Below are positions 24,063 through 33,440 of a stretch of 64,000 nt of DNA, piece after piece. Every line of letters starts with the position of its first letter. The first letter of the stretch is position 1. The position numbers were made by a program, and so were the translations under genes. The notes beneath the pieces were generated by a model. That model ran no database searches. It saw nothing but the letters and a program-made list of their open reading frames with translations, and was not told the origin of the DNA. Source of the DNA: DAISJI01 sp964559835 (GTDB lineage: Bacteria > Acidobacteriota > Terriglobia > Terriglobales > Acidobacteriaceae); assembly GCA_964559835.1 (NCBI GenBank), contig CAZLJE010000008.1, positions 62,001-126,000 on the forward strand. Reading direction: 5' to 3'.

Positions 24063-24905
24063 ATGCGATTCCGCAGCCTCGTGCTCGGACTGCTGTGTTG
24101 TGCCACCGCCGCTTCGGCGCAGACGGCCGATGAACTCGTCGCCAAAAACTTGCAAGCCAAGGGCGGGGTCCAGAAGATCAAGGCGATCCACTCGCTGCGC
24201 ATGACCGGCCGCATGGACCAGGGCGGGTTCAAACTGGACATCGGGCAGGAAGCAAAACTTCCCGACATGCTGCGTGAGACATTCACATTCCAGGGGATGC
24301 TCGGGATCGAGGCGTATGACGGGAGCGTGGCCTGGCGCGTGTCTCCGTTCGAGGGCCGCAAGGACCCGGAACTGATGGGGGAGGATGACGCGCGGCCGCT
24401 CATCGAGGACGCCGATTTTTACGGCCCGCTCGTGGACTACCAGGAGAAGGGCAACAAGATCGACTACTTGGGGCACGACACAGTTGACGGGGACGATGCG
24501 CTCCGCCTCAAAGTCACGCTGAAGAACGGCGACATCATTTATTACCTGCTCGACCCGGACACCTTCCTCGAGATCCGCACCGAGCGCCAGACGTTCATCC
24601 GCGGAGCCATCCGCGAGAGCGTGCAGGAGCTCGGGTCGTACAAGCAGGTGAACGGCGTGTACTTCCCGTTCTCGGTGGACAGCGGGCCGAAAAACAATCC
24701 CAATGCCCGCGCGCGAGTGACGTTCGACAAGATCGAAGCGAACGTGGACCTAGCGGATGCGGATTTCAAAATGCCGGCCGGACCCGTGTCGCCTTCGGCG
24801 CAAAAGCCGCAGGAGCCGCCGGTGCCGCCGGAGAAGCAGAACAAGCCGGGAGCCAAAACGCCCGCGCCCAAGCCACCCGAGACGACCAAGCCACCGAAAC
24901 CGTAG
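24063..24905 (+). CDS. LolA-like secreted protein with proline/lysine-rich tail
   Basis: 280 aa. Signal peptide MRFRSLVLGLLCCATAASAQ; TADELVAKNLQAKGGVQKIK and the following strands (GHDTVDGDDALRLKVTLKNG, YYLLDPDTFLEIRTERQ) follow the LolA/outer-membrane lipoprotein-sorting fold found in many acidobacterial secreted proteins. The last 45 residues are PPVPPEKQNKPGAKTP-type low complexity. Probably periplasmic; a lipid-binding role is inferred from the fold only. Confidence 0.7.
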   Translation: MRFRSLVLGLLCCATAASAQTADELVAKNLQAKGGVQKIKAIHSLRMTGRMDQGGFKLDIGQEAKLPDMLRETFTFQGMLGIEAYDGSVAWRVSPFEGRKDPELMGEDDARPLIEDADFYGPLVDYQEKGNKIDYLGHDTVDGDDALRLKVTLKNGDIIYYLLDPDTFLEIRTERQTFIRGAIRESVQELGSYKQVNGVYFPFSVDSGPKNNPNARARVTFDKIEANVDLADADFKMPAGPVSPSAQKPQEPPVPPEKQNKPGAKTPAPKPPETTKPPKP

Positions 24906-24973
24906 CTCTGATCGGTCGACCCAGGCCCCGCACCCTTACGCAGCCGGCGATCCGGCACTGAGGAATATCGAAG

Positions 24974-27900
24974 ATGACGAAGCGTGGCGTTCTCACCCTG
25001 ATCTGCATCGCTCTCATTTTGACAGCAGTTACATTCGCGCAGCAGCCCGTCCGCTATGACGCGGGCACCGTCTCCGGGCTGAACGCGCGGAACATCGGTT
25101 CGGCCACGATGAGCGGCCGCATCGCCGCGGTAACCGGCGTCGACGAGAATGGACGCATTACGTTGTTCGTGGGAGCGGCGAGCGGCGGCGTCTGGAAATC
25201 GCTCAACAACGGCACGACCTTCCGCCCGGTGTTCGACTCGCAGGACGCGCAGTCGATCGGCTCGATCGCCATCGATCCCTCGAGTTCGAAGAACGTGTGG
25301 GTCGGCACAGGTGAAGCTTGGACGCGCAACAGCGTCAGCATCGGCACAGGCATCTACAAGTCCACTGACGGTGGCGACAACTGGACCAATGTCGGGCTGA
25401 AGGATTCCGAGCGGATCGTCAAGATCATCGTGAATCCGAAAGACGGGAATTCCGTTCTCGTTTGCGCGACCGGCCACCTGTGGAATGACAACGACGAGCG
25501 CGGCGTTTTCAAGACTTCCGACGGCGGCAAAACGTGGCGCAAGGTGCTGGCGGGCGCAAACGGGTCGACCGGCTGCGGTCAGATGACCTCCGCGGCTTCG
25601 GACCCGAACACCATCTATGCAACGATGTGGGACTTCCAGCGGAAGGCGTGGACATTCCGCTCGGGCGGTCCGGGCAGCGGCATCTTCAAGTCGACCGACG
25701 GCGGCGAACACTGGAGCGAGATCGCTCCGGCGGCGTCGAACGGCCTCCCGGAGAAGCCGTACGGACGCATCGCGATCGCCGTGGCGCCATCGAAGCCGAA
25801 TGTCGTGTACGCGATGATCGAGTCGAAGGCGAGCGCGCTCTATCGCTCCGACGACGGGGGCGCCACATGGAAGAAAGGAGACGCCAGCCAGTACATGGTA
25901 TGGCGGCCGTTCTATTTCTCGAACCTGATCGTCGATCCAAAGAACGAGAACAAGGTCTTCAAGGTCGATCTCATCCTGCTGCTCAGCGTGAACGGCGGGC
26001 GGAGCTTCAGTCCGGTATCCGGCGGCGCGCACGGCGATTTCCACGATGTGTGGATCGATGCGACGAACCCGAACACGATTTTCACTGGGGACGACGGAGG
26101 GCTGTGGCTGTCGAAGGACGGCGGCAATCGCTGGGAACACGCGATGAACCTGCCGATCTCGCAGTTCTATCACGTGAGCGTGGACAACGATGACCCGTAC
26201 CACGTCTACGGCGGACTGCAGGACAACAGTTCGTGGGTCGGAGATTCATCGTACCCGGGCGGCATCACCAATTCGCGCTGGGAAAACATGTACGGCGGCG
26301 ACGGCTTCTGGATGTGGGAAGACCCCGCCGACAAGAACTACATCTACGCCGAAGCGCAGGGCGGGGAGATCGGGCGCGTGAACCGCATCACGCACGAGTC
26401 CGTGTCGATCAAGCCTTACGCCCGCTACGGCGAAAAGAAGCTGCGCTTCAACTGGAACACGCCGATCCAGATGAGCCCGAACGAGAAGGGAACCATCTAT
26501 CTCGGGTCTCAGTTCCTGTACCGCTCGCGCGACCACGGACACTCGTGGGACCGCATTTCGCCCGACCTGACGACGAACGATCCGGAGAAGCAGAAGCAGG
26601 AAGAGTCGGGCGGCGTGACCATCGACAATTCGGCCGCGGAGATGAACACGACCATCTACTCGATCTCGGAATCTCCGAAAAACGGGCAGGTGATCTGGGC
26701 CGGTACCGACGATGGGAACGTGCAGGTCACGCGCGATGGCGGAAAAAGCTGGAAGCGCGTCATGGCGAAAAAAGACGGCTGGATCTCCTGGGTGGAGGCG
26801 AGCCGCTTTAACGAAGGGACGGCGTACGTCGCGATCGACCAGCACACAACAGGCGACATGATGCCGTACGTGCAGAAGACCACCGACTTCGGCGCGACCT
26901 GGACCGCTCTGCCGATGCAGGGAATCCGCGGCTGGGCGCACGTGATCAAGGAAGACACGGTCAATCGGAACCTGCTCTTCCTCGGCACCGAATTCGGGCT
27001 GTGGATCAGCATCGACGGTGGGCAACGCTGGGCGCAGTACAAGGGCACGAATTTCCCGGCGGTCGCGGTGGACGATCTCGTAGTCCATCCGCGGACGTCG
27101 GACCTGGTGCTGGCGACGCATGGGCGCGGCATCTGGATCGTCGACAATATCGCTCCGCTGCGCGATCTCTCCTCCGACGTGATGAGCAAGGAAGCGGCAT
27201 TCCTGCCGGCGCCACCGGCAGTTCAGTACATCCAGGCGGGAGGAGGTTGGTCGGAGGGCGATGGAGCGTTCGAAGGGCCGAACCGTCCGGGAGCGGCGAT
27301 GATCCCGTACTACCAGCGCACGCGGCACATCTTTGGCGACCTCAAGATCGAAGTCTTCGACGCGCAGGGCAAGCTGGTCGATACCGTCCCCAGCAGCAAG
27401 CGGCGCGGCATCAATCGCGCGATGTGGTCGATGCGACTGAAACCGCCGAAGGTCCCGCCCGCTGCGAGCGCATTGGGCGGCGCTGGGACCGGCCCGCGCG
27501 TCCTGCCTGGAACGTACACGATCAAGATGACTAAGGGAGACCAGACCTACACGACACAGATCAACGTCGTGCTCGATCCGCGTGCCAATTACACGGTCGA
27601 AGATCGGCGCGTGCAATTCGAAATGGTCAACCGGTTGGGCGGCTTGCTCAATCACATGAGCTGGCTGGTAGACGCGATCATCGGCGTACGCGACGGCGCG
27701 ACGCAGAGAGCGGCGAAGGTGCCCGCGGGCAATCCCCTCAAGCAGAAGTTGACGGCGGTCGCTGCTGACGCCGACAAGATGCGCGGCAAGATCGTCGCCA
27801 CGAAAGAGGGCGGCGCGATCACGGGTGAAGAGCGCCTGCGCGAGTACCTCGGCGACGTGTACGGGAATGTGAATGGCTATGATGGGCGTCCCACCGAAGA

Positions 27901-28129
27901 GCAGGTGAAACGCACCGATGTGCTGGCGCGCGAACTGGAAGACGTGGTGAAGGAATTCAATACGCTCGTCAGCCAGCAGGTGAACCCGCTTAACCAGCAG
28001 TTGGCGGCTAAGAACCTGCCGGCCATCCCGGTGATCTCGGAGGCCGACTGGGAGAAGGCGAACCTTGGTGACGGGCGAGCCGCCGGCGGAGGGAAGCCGG
28101 ATTTAACGTACGTGAGGTTGGGACGGTAA
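24974..28129 (+). CDS. Large secreted VPS10/BNR beta-propeller protein
   Basis: 1051 aa with a signal peptide (TLICIALILTAVTFAQQ). Many BNR/Asp-box motifs of the S/T-x-D-G-G-x-x-W type are visible: STDGGDNWTN, TSDGGKTWRK, STDGGEHWSE, SDDGGATWKK, SKDGGNRWEH, TRDGGKSWKR, SIDGGQRWAQ. They predict one or two beta-propellers as in sortilin-type proteins and exo-glucanases/xyloglucanases of GH74 type. The C-terminal third (after about residue 740) is a separate alpha/beta part. Such proteins are often listed as glycosyl hydrolases, but catalytic residues cannot be assigned by eye. It starts 68 nt after the LolA-like gene. Confidence 0.85.
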   Translation: MTKRGVLTLICIALILTAVTFAQQPVRYDAGTVSGLNARNIGSATMSGRIAAVTGVDENGRITLFVGAASGGVWKSLNNGTTFRPVFDSQDAQSIGSIAIDPSSSKNVWVGTGEAWTRNSVSIGTGIYKSTDGGDNWTNVGLKDSERIVKIIVNPKDGNSVLVCATGHLWNDNDERGVFKTSDGGKTWRKVLAGANGSTGCGQMTSAASDPNTIYATMWDFQRKAWTFRSGGPGSGIFKSTDGGEHWSEIAPAASNGLPEKPYGRIAIAVAPSKPNVVYAMIESKASALYRSDDGGATWKKGDASQYMVWRPFYFSNLIVDPKNENKVFKVDLILLLSVNGGRSFSPVSGGAHGDFHDVWIDATNPNTIFTGDDGGLWLSKDGGNRWEHAMNLPISQFYHVSVDNDDPYHVYGGLQDNSSWVGDSSYPGGITNSRWENMYGGDGFWMWEDPADKNYIYAEAQGGEIGRVNRITHESVSIKPYARYGEKKLRFNWNTPIQMSPNEKGTIYLGSQFLYRSRDHGHSWDRISPDLTTNDPEKQKQEESGGVTIDNSAAEMNTTIYSISESPKNGQVIWAGTDDGNVQVTRDGGKSWKRVMAKKDGWISWVEASRFNEGTAYVAIDQHTTGDMMPYVQKTTDFGATWTALPMQGIRGWAHVIKEDTVNRNLLFLGTEFGLWISIDGGQRWAQYKGTNFPAVAVDDLVVHPRTSDLVLATHGRGIWIVDNIAPLRDLSSDVMSKEAAFLPAPPAVQYIQAGGGWSEGDGAFEGPNRPGAAMIPYYQRTRHIFGDLKIEVFDAQGKLVDTVPSSKRRGINRAMWSMRLKPPKVPPAASALGGAGTGPRVLPGTYTIKMTKGDQTYTTQINVVLDPRANYTVEDRRVQFEMVNRLGGLLNHMSWLVDAIIGVRDGATQRAAKVPAGNPLKQKLTAVAADADKMRGKIVATKEGGAITGEERLREYLGDVYGNVNGYDGRPTEEQVKRTDVLARELEDVVKEFNTLVSQQVNPLNQQLAAKNLPAIPVISEADWEKANLGDGRAAGGGKPDLTYVRLGR

Positions 28130-28145
28130 GGGCACCTGCAAAAGA

Positions 28146-28251
28146 ATTGCCGATTGCCGATTGCCGATTGATGATTGCCGATTTGCGCCCCTTCGTGTGA
28201 ACTTCGTGTCCTTCGTGTGAACGTTTTTCAATGATCAATCGGCGATCGGAA
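28146..28251. repeat. Duplicated repeat block, left copy
   Basis: A 7-nt-period array (ATTGCCG x3, ATTGATG, ATTGCCG), then CGCCCCTTCGTGTGAACTTC with its echo, then the inverted word array (AATGATC, AATCGGC). The same composite occurs at 29137-29232. Outer words are complementary, so the block can fold as a hairpin. Confidence 0.85.
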
Positions 28252-29127
28252 ATGATTTCGGTGCGCACACTCGTCGTTATTCTGTTCGTTGGTGCAAATC
28301 TGTTCGGGCAGGCGCCGCCTGCGGCAAAACAGAATCCTTCGCCGATGACGGAAACCGTCCGGCGGCACGAGCGCGTCCCGAAAACGGAAGTCAAAGGACA
28401 GCACTGGACGATGTCGGTGGGGACGCTCCTGCTGCCCGAAAGGGCTCGAGTGCGGGACACGATTCCGCTCTACATTCATTTTCACGGCGCGCCATGGCTG
28501 GCGGAGTGGAGTGTGCAGCAGCATGATCGGCATGCGGCTGTGCTCAGCGTCCAACTAGGCGCCGGTTCAGGTGTTTACGCGCAAGCTTTCAAGGATCCGT
28601 CGAAGTTTGTTGCCCTGCTCGACGAAGCTGCCAAGGCGCTCTCACCCAACCGTCCGATCCGTTTTCATCCGGTCGTTCTGAGCGGGTGGAGTGCGGGGTA
28701 CGGGGCCATCCGCGAGATCCTCCGCAATCGCGACAACTGGTCGCGCGTCGATGCCGTCGTGCTCGAGGACGGCATTCACACCAGCTACGTTCCCGATGGA
28801 CAACCGGGCCCACTGGACGGAGCGGGTCTTCAGCCGTTCATCGATTTTGCGCGCGAGGCGATCGCCGGGCGAAAGACGTTCCTCATCACCCACTCCGAAA
28901 TTTTTCCGGGCACCTTCGCCAGCACGACCGAATGTTCAGAATTCGTGATGAAGGAAGTGAGCGTCACGCCGCATCCGGTCTTGAAGTGGGGACCGCTGGG
29001 CATGCAACAAATTTCCGACGCGCGCTCCGGCAGATTACGCGTCATGGGGTTCGCCGGCAACACCGCTCCCGATCACGTGGACCACATCCACGCGACCAAG
29101 AGCTGGCTGAAACTATTGCGGAAGTAG
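28252..29127 (+). CDS. Secreted alpha/beta-hydrolase-like protein
   Basis: 291 aa from ATG 28252 (an ATG at 28231 inside the repeat block would add seven residues). Signal segment MISVRTLVVILFVGANLFGQ. PLYIHFHGAPWLAEW gives a possible oxyanion-hole HG motif and VVLSGWSAGYGAIREIL the nucleophile elbow G-x-S-x-G (GWSAG). VLEDGIHTSY and DHVDHIHAT may supply acid and His. Substrate unknown. The gene is enclosed by two near-identical repeat blocks, as if it were a cassette. Confidence 0.72.
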   Translation: MISVRTLVVILFVGANLFGQAPPAAKQNPSPMTETVRRHERVPKTEVKGQHWTMSVGTLLLPERARVRDTIPLYIHFHGAPWLAEWSVQQHDRHAAVLSVQLGAGSGVYAQAFKDPSKFVALLDEAAKALSPNRPIRFHPVVLSGWSAGYGAIREILRNRDNWSRVDAVVLEDGIHTSYVPDGQPGPLDGAGLQPFIDFAREAIAGRKTFLITHSEIFPGTFASTTECSEFVMKEVSVTPHPVLKWGPLGMQQISDARSGRLRVMGFAGNTAPDHVDHIHATKSWLKLLRK

Positions 29128-29136
29128 AAACAAAAG

Positions 29137-29232
29137 AATTGACGATTGACGATTGCCGATTGCGCCCCTTCGTGTGAACTTCGCGTCCTTCGCGTGAACG
29201 CTTTTCAATCGGCAATCGACAATCGGCAATGG
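29137..29232. repeat. Duplicated repeat block, right copy
   Basis: ATTGACG, ATTGACG, ATTGCCG words, the CGCCCCTTCGTGTGAACTTC core with its echo, then AATCGGC, AATCGAC, AATCGGC. Near-identical in the core to 28146-28251, with the hydrolase gene between. Confidence 0.85.
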
Positions 29233-29239
29233 TTTGCTG

Positions 29240-30202
29240 CTAGGGTATTAGCACGATCTTCCCGTACGCCTTGCACTCAGTCAGTTCCTTATGCGCACGC
29301 GGAGCCTCGGCCAGCGGCAGTTCCTGTCCGATGACCGGCTTCAACATGCCGTTCTCAAGCCCTGCCACCAACTCGCCGTGGATGGCGGACATGTCATGCT
29401 CGTTAACGTTGAAGAGACTCATGCCGAGCATGGCGCCGTCGCGGGCCATCAGGTCGCGAGGGTTGATCTCGATCGTCCCGCGATTACCGACGACGACGAT
29501 CCGGCCCCGCATACCGAGCACAATCATGTCTTTGGCGAGGTTGACGTGAGCCACCATCTCGAGGATGACGTCCGGCCCCTTGCCGGCGGTCAATTCCTTC
29601 AGCTTTTCCAAATAACCTTCCTGGTGGTGATTCAGGACCTCGTGCGCGCCTTCCTGCAGCACCAACTCGCGGCCGCGGTCGCTGCCGGCAGTTCCGATCA
29701 CGCGCATGCGATGGCCGCGCGCCAACTGCACCGCCGCAATGCCGACGCCGCCGCTCGCGCCGTGAATGAAGATGCACTCGCCCGGCTGTGCTTTCGCCCG
29801 CTGGAGCAGCGCACGGAATGCGGTGCCGTAAGGAACGCCGATCGCCGCGCTTTGCGCATACGACGCTCGCTCCGGCAGGCGGTGTACGCCGGGTTCCGGG
29901 CACAGAGCCTTCTCGGCGTACGTTCCGGTCGACGTTTGGTTGATGTACACACGATCGCCGGCTTTGAATTGCGTGACGCCCTCGCCGACGCTCTCCACCA
30001 CGCCGCCACCATCCGCTCCGGGCGTATACGGAAGCTGGGGTTTGCGGGCGTAGGTACCGCTGCGCATGTAGGCGTCGACGGGATTCACTCCCGCCGCATG
30101 GATCTTCACGACAACTTCGCCTTTGCCGGGTTGCGGATCGGGGACGTCCTCCAGCTTCATTACCTCCGGTCCGCCAAACTCCCGCACACGAATCGCTTTC
30201 AT
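29240..30202 (-). CDS. NAD(P)H:quinone oxidoreductase / zeta-crystallin-like (MDR family)
   Basis: 320 aa from ATG 30202 behind AGGAGAGA. An MDR fold: MKAIRVREFGGPEVMKLEDV, then GVNPVDAYMRSG, cofactor-binding HGASGGVGIAAVQLARG and VVGNRGTIEINPRD. No catalytic or structural zinc cysteines, as in quinone oxidoreductases. NADPH preference is usual for the family. An upstream in-frame extension to 30295 has no good start. It is 14 nt from the phosphoribosyltransferase gene, same strand, so likely one operon. Confidence 0.9.
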   Translation of the reverse strand: MKAIRVREFGGPEVMKLEDVPDPQPGKGEVVVKIHAAGVNPVDAYMRSGTYARKPQLPYTPGADGGGVVESVGEGVTQFKAGDRVYINQTSTGTYAEKALCPEPGVHRLPERASYAQSAAIGVPYGTAFRALLQRAKAQPGECIFIHGASGGVGIAAVQLARGHRMRVIGTAGSDRGRELVLQEGAHEVLNHHQEGYLEKLKELTAGKGPDVILEMVAHVNLAKDMIVLGMRGRIVVVGNRGTIEINPRDLMARDGAMLGMSLFNVNEHDMSAIHGELVAGLENGMLKPVIGQELPLAEAPRAHKELTECKAYGKIVLIP

Positions 30203-30216
30203 CGTTCTCTCCTGTG

Positions 30217-30870
30217 TTAAGACGCTTTCCGTTCTGCTGTCGCCAGTAATGCCCGGACTTCGTCGTCCGTGGTCTGCTCGAAATCGCGATACCACTGTCC
30301 CACCGCCCAGAACGGCTCGGGCATGGCGCCGCAGATGAGTTCATCGACTTCATCGCGCAAGCTCGCGCACGACGCTTCTGCTGCCACTGGCACCGCGACG
30401 ACGATCTTCCGCGCGCCTTCCTGTCGCAGGGCCGCGGCGGCTGCGCGCATCGTCGAACCGGTCGCCAAGCCATCGTCGACCAGGATGACAGTCTTGCCGC
30501 GTACGTCGAGCGGCGGACGCACGCCTCGATATTGCTGCTCGCGCCGGCGCAACTCCTCAGCCTCGACGGCTGTGACTTCCTCGATCTGCTCCGCCGGGAT
30601 CGCGAGAGCATCGACGACTTCGCGGTTCAGCACGCGCACGCCGCCGGACGCGATCGCTCCCATCGCCAGTTCGGGCTGGCCCGGCGTTCCCAGCTTGCGA
30701 ACGACGAAAACATCGAGCGGCGCGTGTAACGCGCTCGCTACCTCGTAGGCCACAGGAACTCCGCCGCGCGGTAATGCGAGAACGATGACGTCGGGTCGAT
30801 CGCGATACGCCGCCAGCTTGCTGGCCAGCTCCCGCCCCGCGTCCGCTCGGTCACGATAGATCATGAGCAT
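30217..30870 (-). CDS. Phosphoribosyltransferase-domain protein
   Basis: 217 aa. The PRPP-binding loop VILVDDGLATGSTMRAA is clear and LALPRGGVPVAYEVAS is the usual upstream loop. This type (YRDR-A-G-LA-L-- at the N-terminus) is usually an uncharacterised, stand-alone PRTase, not an annotated salvage enzyme. A second in-frame ATG at 30864 is equally plausible. Divergent from the permease gene, 14 nt apart, so the promoters must overlap. Confidence 0.88.
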   Translation of the reverse strand: MLMIYRDRADAGRELASKLAAYRDRPDVIVLALPRGGVPVAYEVASALHAPLDVFVVRKLGTPGQPELAMGAIASGGVRVLNREVVDALAIPAEQIEEVTAVEAEELRRREQQYRGVRPPLDVRGKTVILVDDGLATGSTMRAAAAALRQEGARKIVVAVPVAAEASCASLRDEVDELICGAMPEPFWAVGQWYRDFEQTTDDEVRALLATAERKAS

Positions 30871-30884
30871 GTAAGATTACGCCC

Positions 30885-32234
30885 GTGCCCACGTCTTCCG
30901 CGACTCCCGAACCGCGCCGTCCGACTCTGGCGCGAAAACTGGGACTGTTTGACGCGTCGATGTTGGTGATGGGCGGGATCGTCGGGTCGGGCATTTTCAT
31001 GAATCCGTATGTGGTCGCGCGCGCGGTACACACGCCCATGCTCATCCTGGGCGCGTGGGTCGTGGGCGGGCTGGTCGCGATCGGCGGAGCATTCATCTAC
31101 GCGGAACTTGCGGCGCGGCTGCCCGATGTCGGGGGGCAGTACGCATACATCCGCGAAGCCTATCACCCGGCGGTCGCATTCCTCTACGGATGGGGACTGC
31201 TGCTGGTGACGCAGACCGGCGGGATGGCCGCGGTCTCGATCACGTTCGCGAAATACATGCTGGTGCTCACAGGCGCGCGCTGGCCCGATTGGACTGTCGC
31301 CGCCGTTGCGCTCGGCATCTTGACGATCATCAACTGTCTCGGCGTGAAGCAGGGAAGCGCGACGCAAAGTCTGCTGATGGTCCTGAAGATCGGCGCCATT
31401 GCCGCGCTGGTGTTCTGTGGCGCGGTGCTGGTGCACGGCTCGAAGTTCACGGTGCATCCGGTGCTGGGAGAATCGCCGTCCTGGGGGCTGCTGTCGGCAT
31501 TCGGTGCGGCGATGATCCCGGTGCTGTTTGCGTACGGCGGGTGGCAGACGTCCTGCTTTATCGCCGGCGAGATCATCGAACCTCGCAAGAACCTGCCGCG
31601 CGGACTGCTGATCGGCGTCAGCGGCGTCATCGTTCTTTATGTCAGCGTGAGTTATGTTTGCCTTCGCGCGCTGGGGCCGTATGGACTCGCTGCGACCGAG
31701 ACGCCGGCGTCGACGGTCATGCAACTGGCGCTCGGGTCGACCGGCGTGAAGTTGATTGCACTCGGCATTGCGATTTCGACGCTGGGCTTCCTGAGCCAGT
31801 CGATCCTGACGGCGCCACGAGTTTATTTCGCGATGGCCGAAGATGGGCTGTTCTTCCGCTCCGTGGCGCGCATCCATCCTCGAACGCGCGTGCCCGTGGT
31901 GGCGATCCTGCTACAAAGCGTGTGGACGATCCTCATCGCCGTCAGCGGGCGCTACGAACAGATACTGAACTACGTCGTCTCGATGGACTTCATTTTCTTC
32001 GGACTGAGCGCGACGACGCTGTTCGTCCTGCGGCGGCGCGGCATTGGCGAAGACGGTGGCTACCGCGTGCCCGGACATCCGCTGACGACCGCGTTGTTCG
32101 TGCTCGTCTGCGGGCTAGTGGTCGCAAACACCATCTATCGTTATCCTTCTAACAGCCTGGTCGGGGCGGGCATCATTGCCGTCGGCGTACCGGTCTATTT
32201 CTTATGGTCGAAAAAGAGGGAACCTGTTCGATGA
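30885..32234 (+). CDS. APC-superfamily amino acid permease
   Basis: 449 aa from a GTG. About 12 hydrophobic segments. The first helix has LGLFDASMLVMGGIVGSGIF, the G-S/A-G-I-F substrate motif of APC transporters, followed by VVGGLVAIGGAFIYAELAAR and PDVGGQYAYIREAYHP, typical of the LAT/basic-amino-acid branch. Inner-membrane. The aminotransferase gene starts in its stop (ATGA), which suggests uptake and transamination of the same amino acid (inference). Confidence 0.9.
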   Translation: MPTSSATPEPRRPTLARKLGLFDASMLVMGGIVGSGIFMNPYVVARAVHTPMLILGAWVVGGLVAIGGAFIYAELAARLPDVGGQYAYIREAYHPAVAFLYGWGLLLVTQTGGMAAVSITFAKYMLVLTGARWPDWTVAAVALGILTIINCLGVKQGSATQSLLMVLKIGAIAALVFCGAVLVHGSKFTVHPVLGESPSWGLLSAFGAAMIPVLFAYGGWQTSCFIAGEIIEPRKNLPRGLLIGVSGVIVLYVSVSYVCLRALGPYGLAATETPASTVMQLALGSTGVKLIALGIAISTLGFLSQSILTAPRVYFAMAEDGLFFRSVARIHPRTRVPVVAILLQSVWTILIAVSGRYEQILNYVVSMDFIFFGLSATTLFVLRRRGIGEDGGYRVPGHPLTTALFVLVCGLVVANTIYRYPSNSLVGAGIIAVGVPVYFLWSKKREPVR

Positions 32235-33316
32235 TCGCGCGGAGCACAATCGCATCGCCCTATATGGAGTTCGCAAAACTGAAGTCGTCGGCGAAGTACA
32301 ACCTCGCGACGAGCGGCATTATGGGCTATCCGATGGGCGGGCTGCCGGTAAAGATCGAGGACCTCGAGATCAACGGCCAGAGCTTCTACGGATACGCACC
32401 GCTGATCGAGCGCATCGCGAAAAAGAACGAGGTCGCTCCCGATTGCGTTGTCTACGCGCTCGGCACCTCGCTGGCGAACAATCTCGCCATCGCCGGTTGC
32501 ACCGAACCGGGCGACGAAGTGTTGACCGAAGCGCCCGGGTACGAGCTGATCGACACCACGTTGAAATTCTTCGGGCTGGACTTGCGCTATTACCACCGGC
32601 GGTTCGAGAACGGCTACCGGGTTGAGATCGACGAGATCGAGCGCAACCTGACGCCGCGGACGAAGCTGATCGTCATTACCAACCTGCACAATCCCTCCGG
32701 CGTGCTTACCGACGACGAAACGCTGCGGCGGGTCGGGGAACTGGCGCGCAAGGTCGGCGCGCGTGTGCTGGTCGACGAGGTGTACCTCGAGCTGATCTGG
32801 GACAACAAACCGCGCCCCGCGTTCCACCTCGATCCGGAGATTTTCGTCGTCACAAACAGCCTGACCAAGGCGTACGGGCTGAGCGGCATCCGATGTGGAT
32901 GGATACTAGCGGAGCCGAAGCTGGCGGACCGCATCTGGAAGATCAAGGACCTGTACGACGGCATCTCGCCTCATCCGACCGAGCAACTGGGATGCATCGC
33001 GCTCGATAATCTGGGCAAAGTCGCAGAGCGCGCGCGGGTACTACTCGGGACGAATCGCTGCGCCCTGGCCGAGTTCCTCGATGGGCGCAAGGACCTGGCG
33101 TATGTACCTAACGAGTACGCGACCATTGTTTTTCCGCGCCTGCTCAAGCGCACCGTCGATCAGTTGGCGGATCTGCTACGCGAGAAGTACGAGACGTCGA
33201 TCGTGCCCGGCCGCTACTTCGGACAGGCGCAGCATTTCCGGCTAGGCGTCGGTGGCGATCCGGAGATGACGAAGGAAGGAATACGGCGGCTGGGGATGGC
33301 GCTGGATGAGCTGTAG
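32231..33316 (+). CDS. PLP-dependent aminotransferase, class I/II
   Basis: 361 aa from ATG 32231, which follows GAGGGA and overlaps the permease stop; ATG 32204 is rejected. Fold type I: YALGTSLANNLAIAGC (cofactor loop), VITNLHNPSGVLTDDETL, VDEVYLELIW and the PLP lysine in TNSLTKAYGLSGIRCGW with R as phosphate contact. The substrate is probably an amino acid carried by the coupled permease. Confidence 0.9.
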   Translation: MIARSTIASPYMEFAKLKSSAKYNLATSGIMGYPMGGLPVKIEDLEINGQSFYGYAPLIERIAKKNEVAPDCVVYALGTSLANNLAIAGCTEPGDEVLTEAPGYELIDTTLKFFGLDLRYYHRRFENGYRVEIDEIERNLTPRTKLIVITNLHNPSGVLTDDETLRRVGELARKVGARVLVDEVYLELIWDNKPRPAFHLDPEIFVVTNSLTKAYGLSGIRCGWILAEPKLADRIWKIKDLYDGISPHPTEQLGCIALDNLGKVAERARVLLGTNRCALAEFLDGRKDLAYVPNEYATIVFPRLLKRTVDQLADLLREKYETSIVPGRYFGQAQHFRLGVGGDPEMTKEGIRRLGMALDEL

Positions 33317-33440
33317 TGATGTCATCGGTCGAAGTTGCACCTGGAATTTCGTCAGTAAGTAATTTTGTCGGTAAACGTAGCTCCACTTGCCGTGTCGAGT
33401 GCGCGTGATTGAGAATGCCCATTCGTTTGCGAGGAAATAA

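Noticed and set aside
24542..26203. 553-aa reverse ORF under the BNR protein
   Set aside because: It is antisense to two genes with signal peptides and clear repeats, is rich in Arg/Val/His low-complexity composition, and has no motif.
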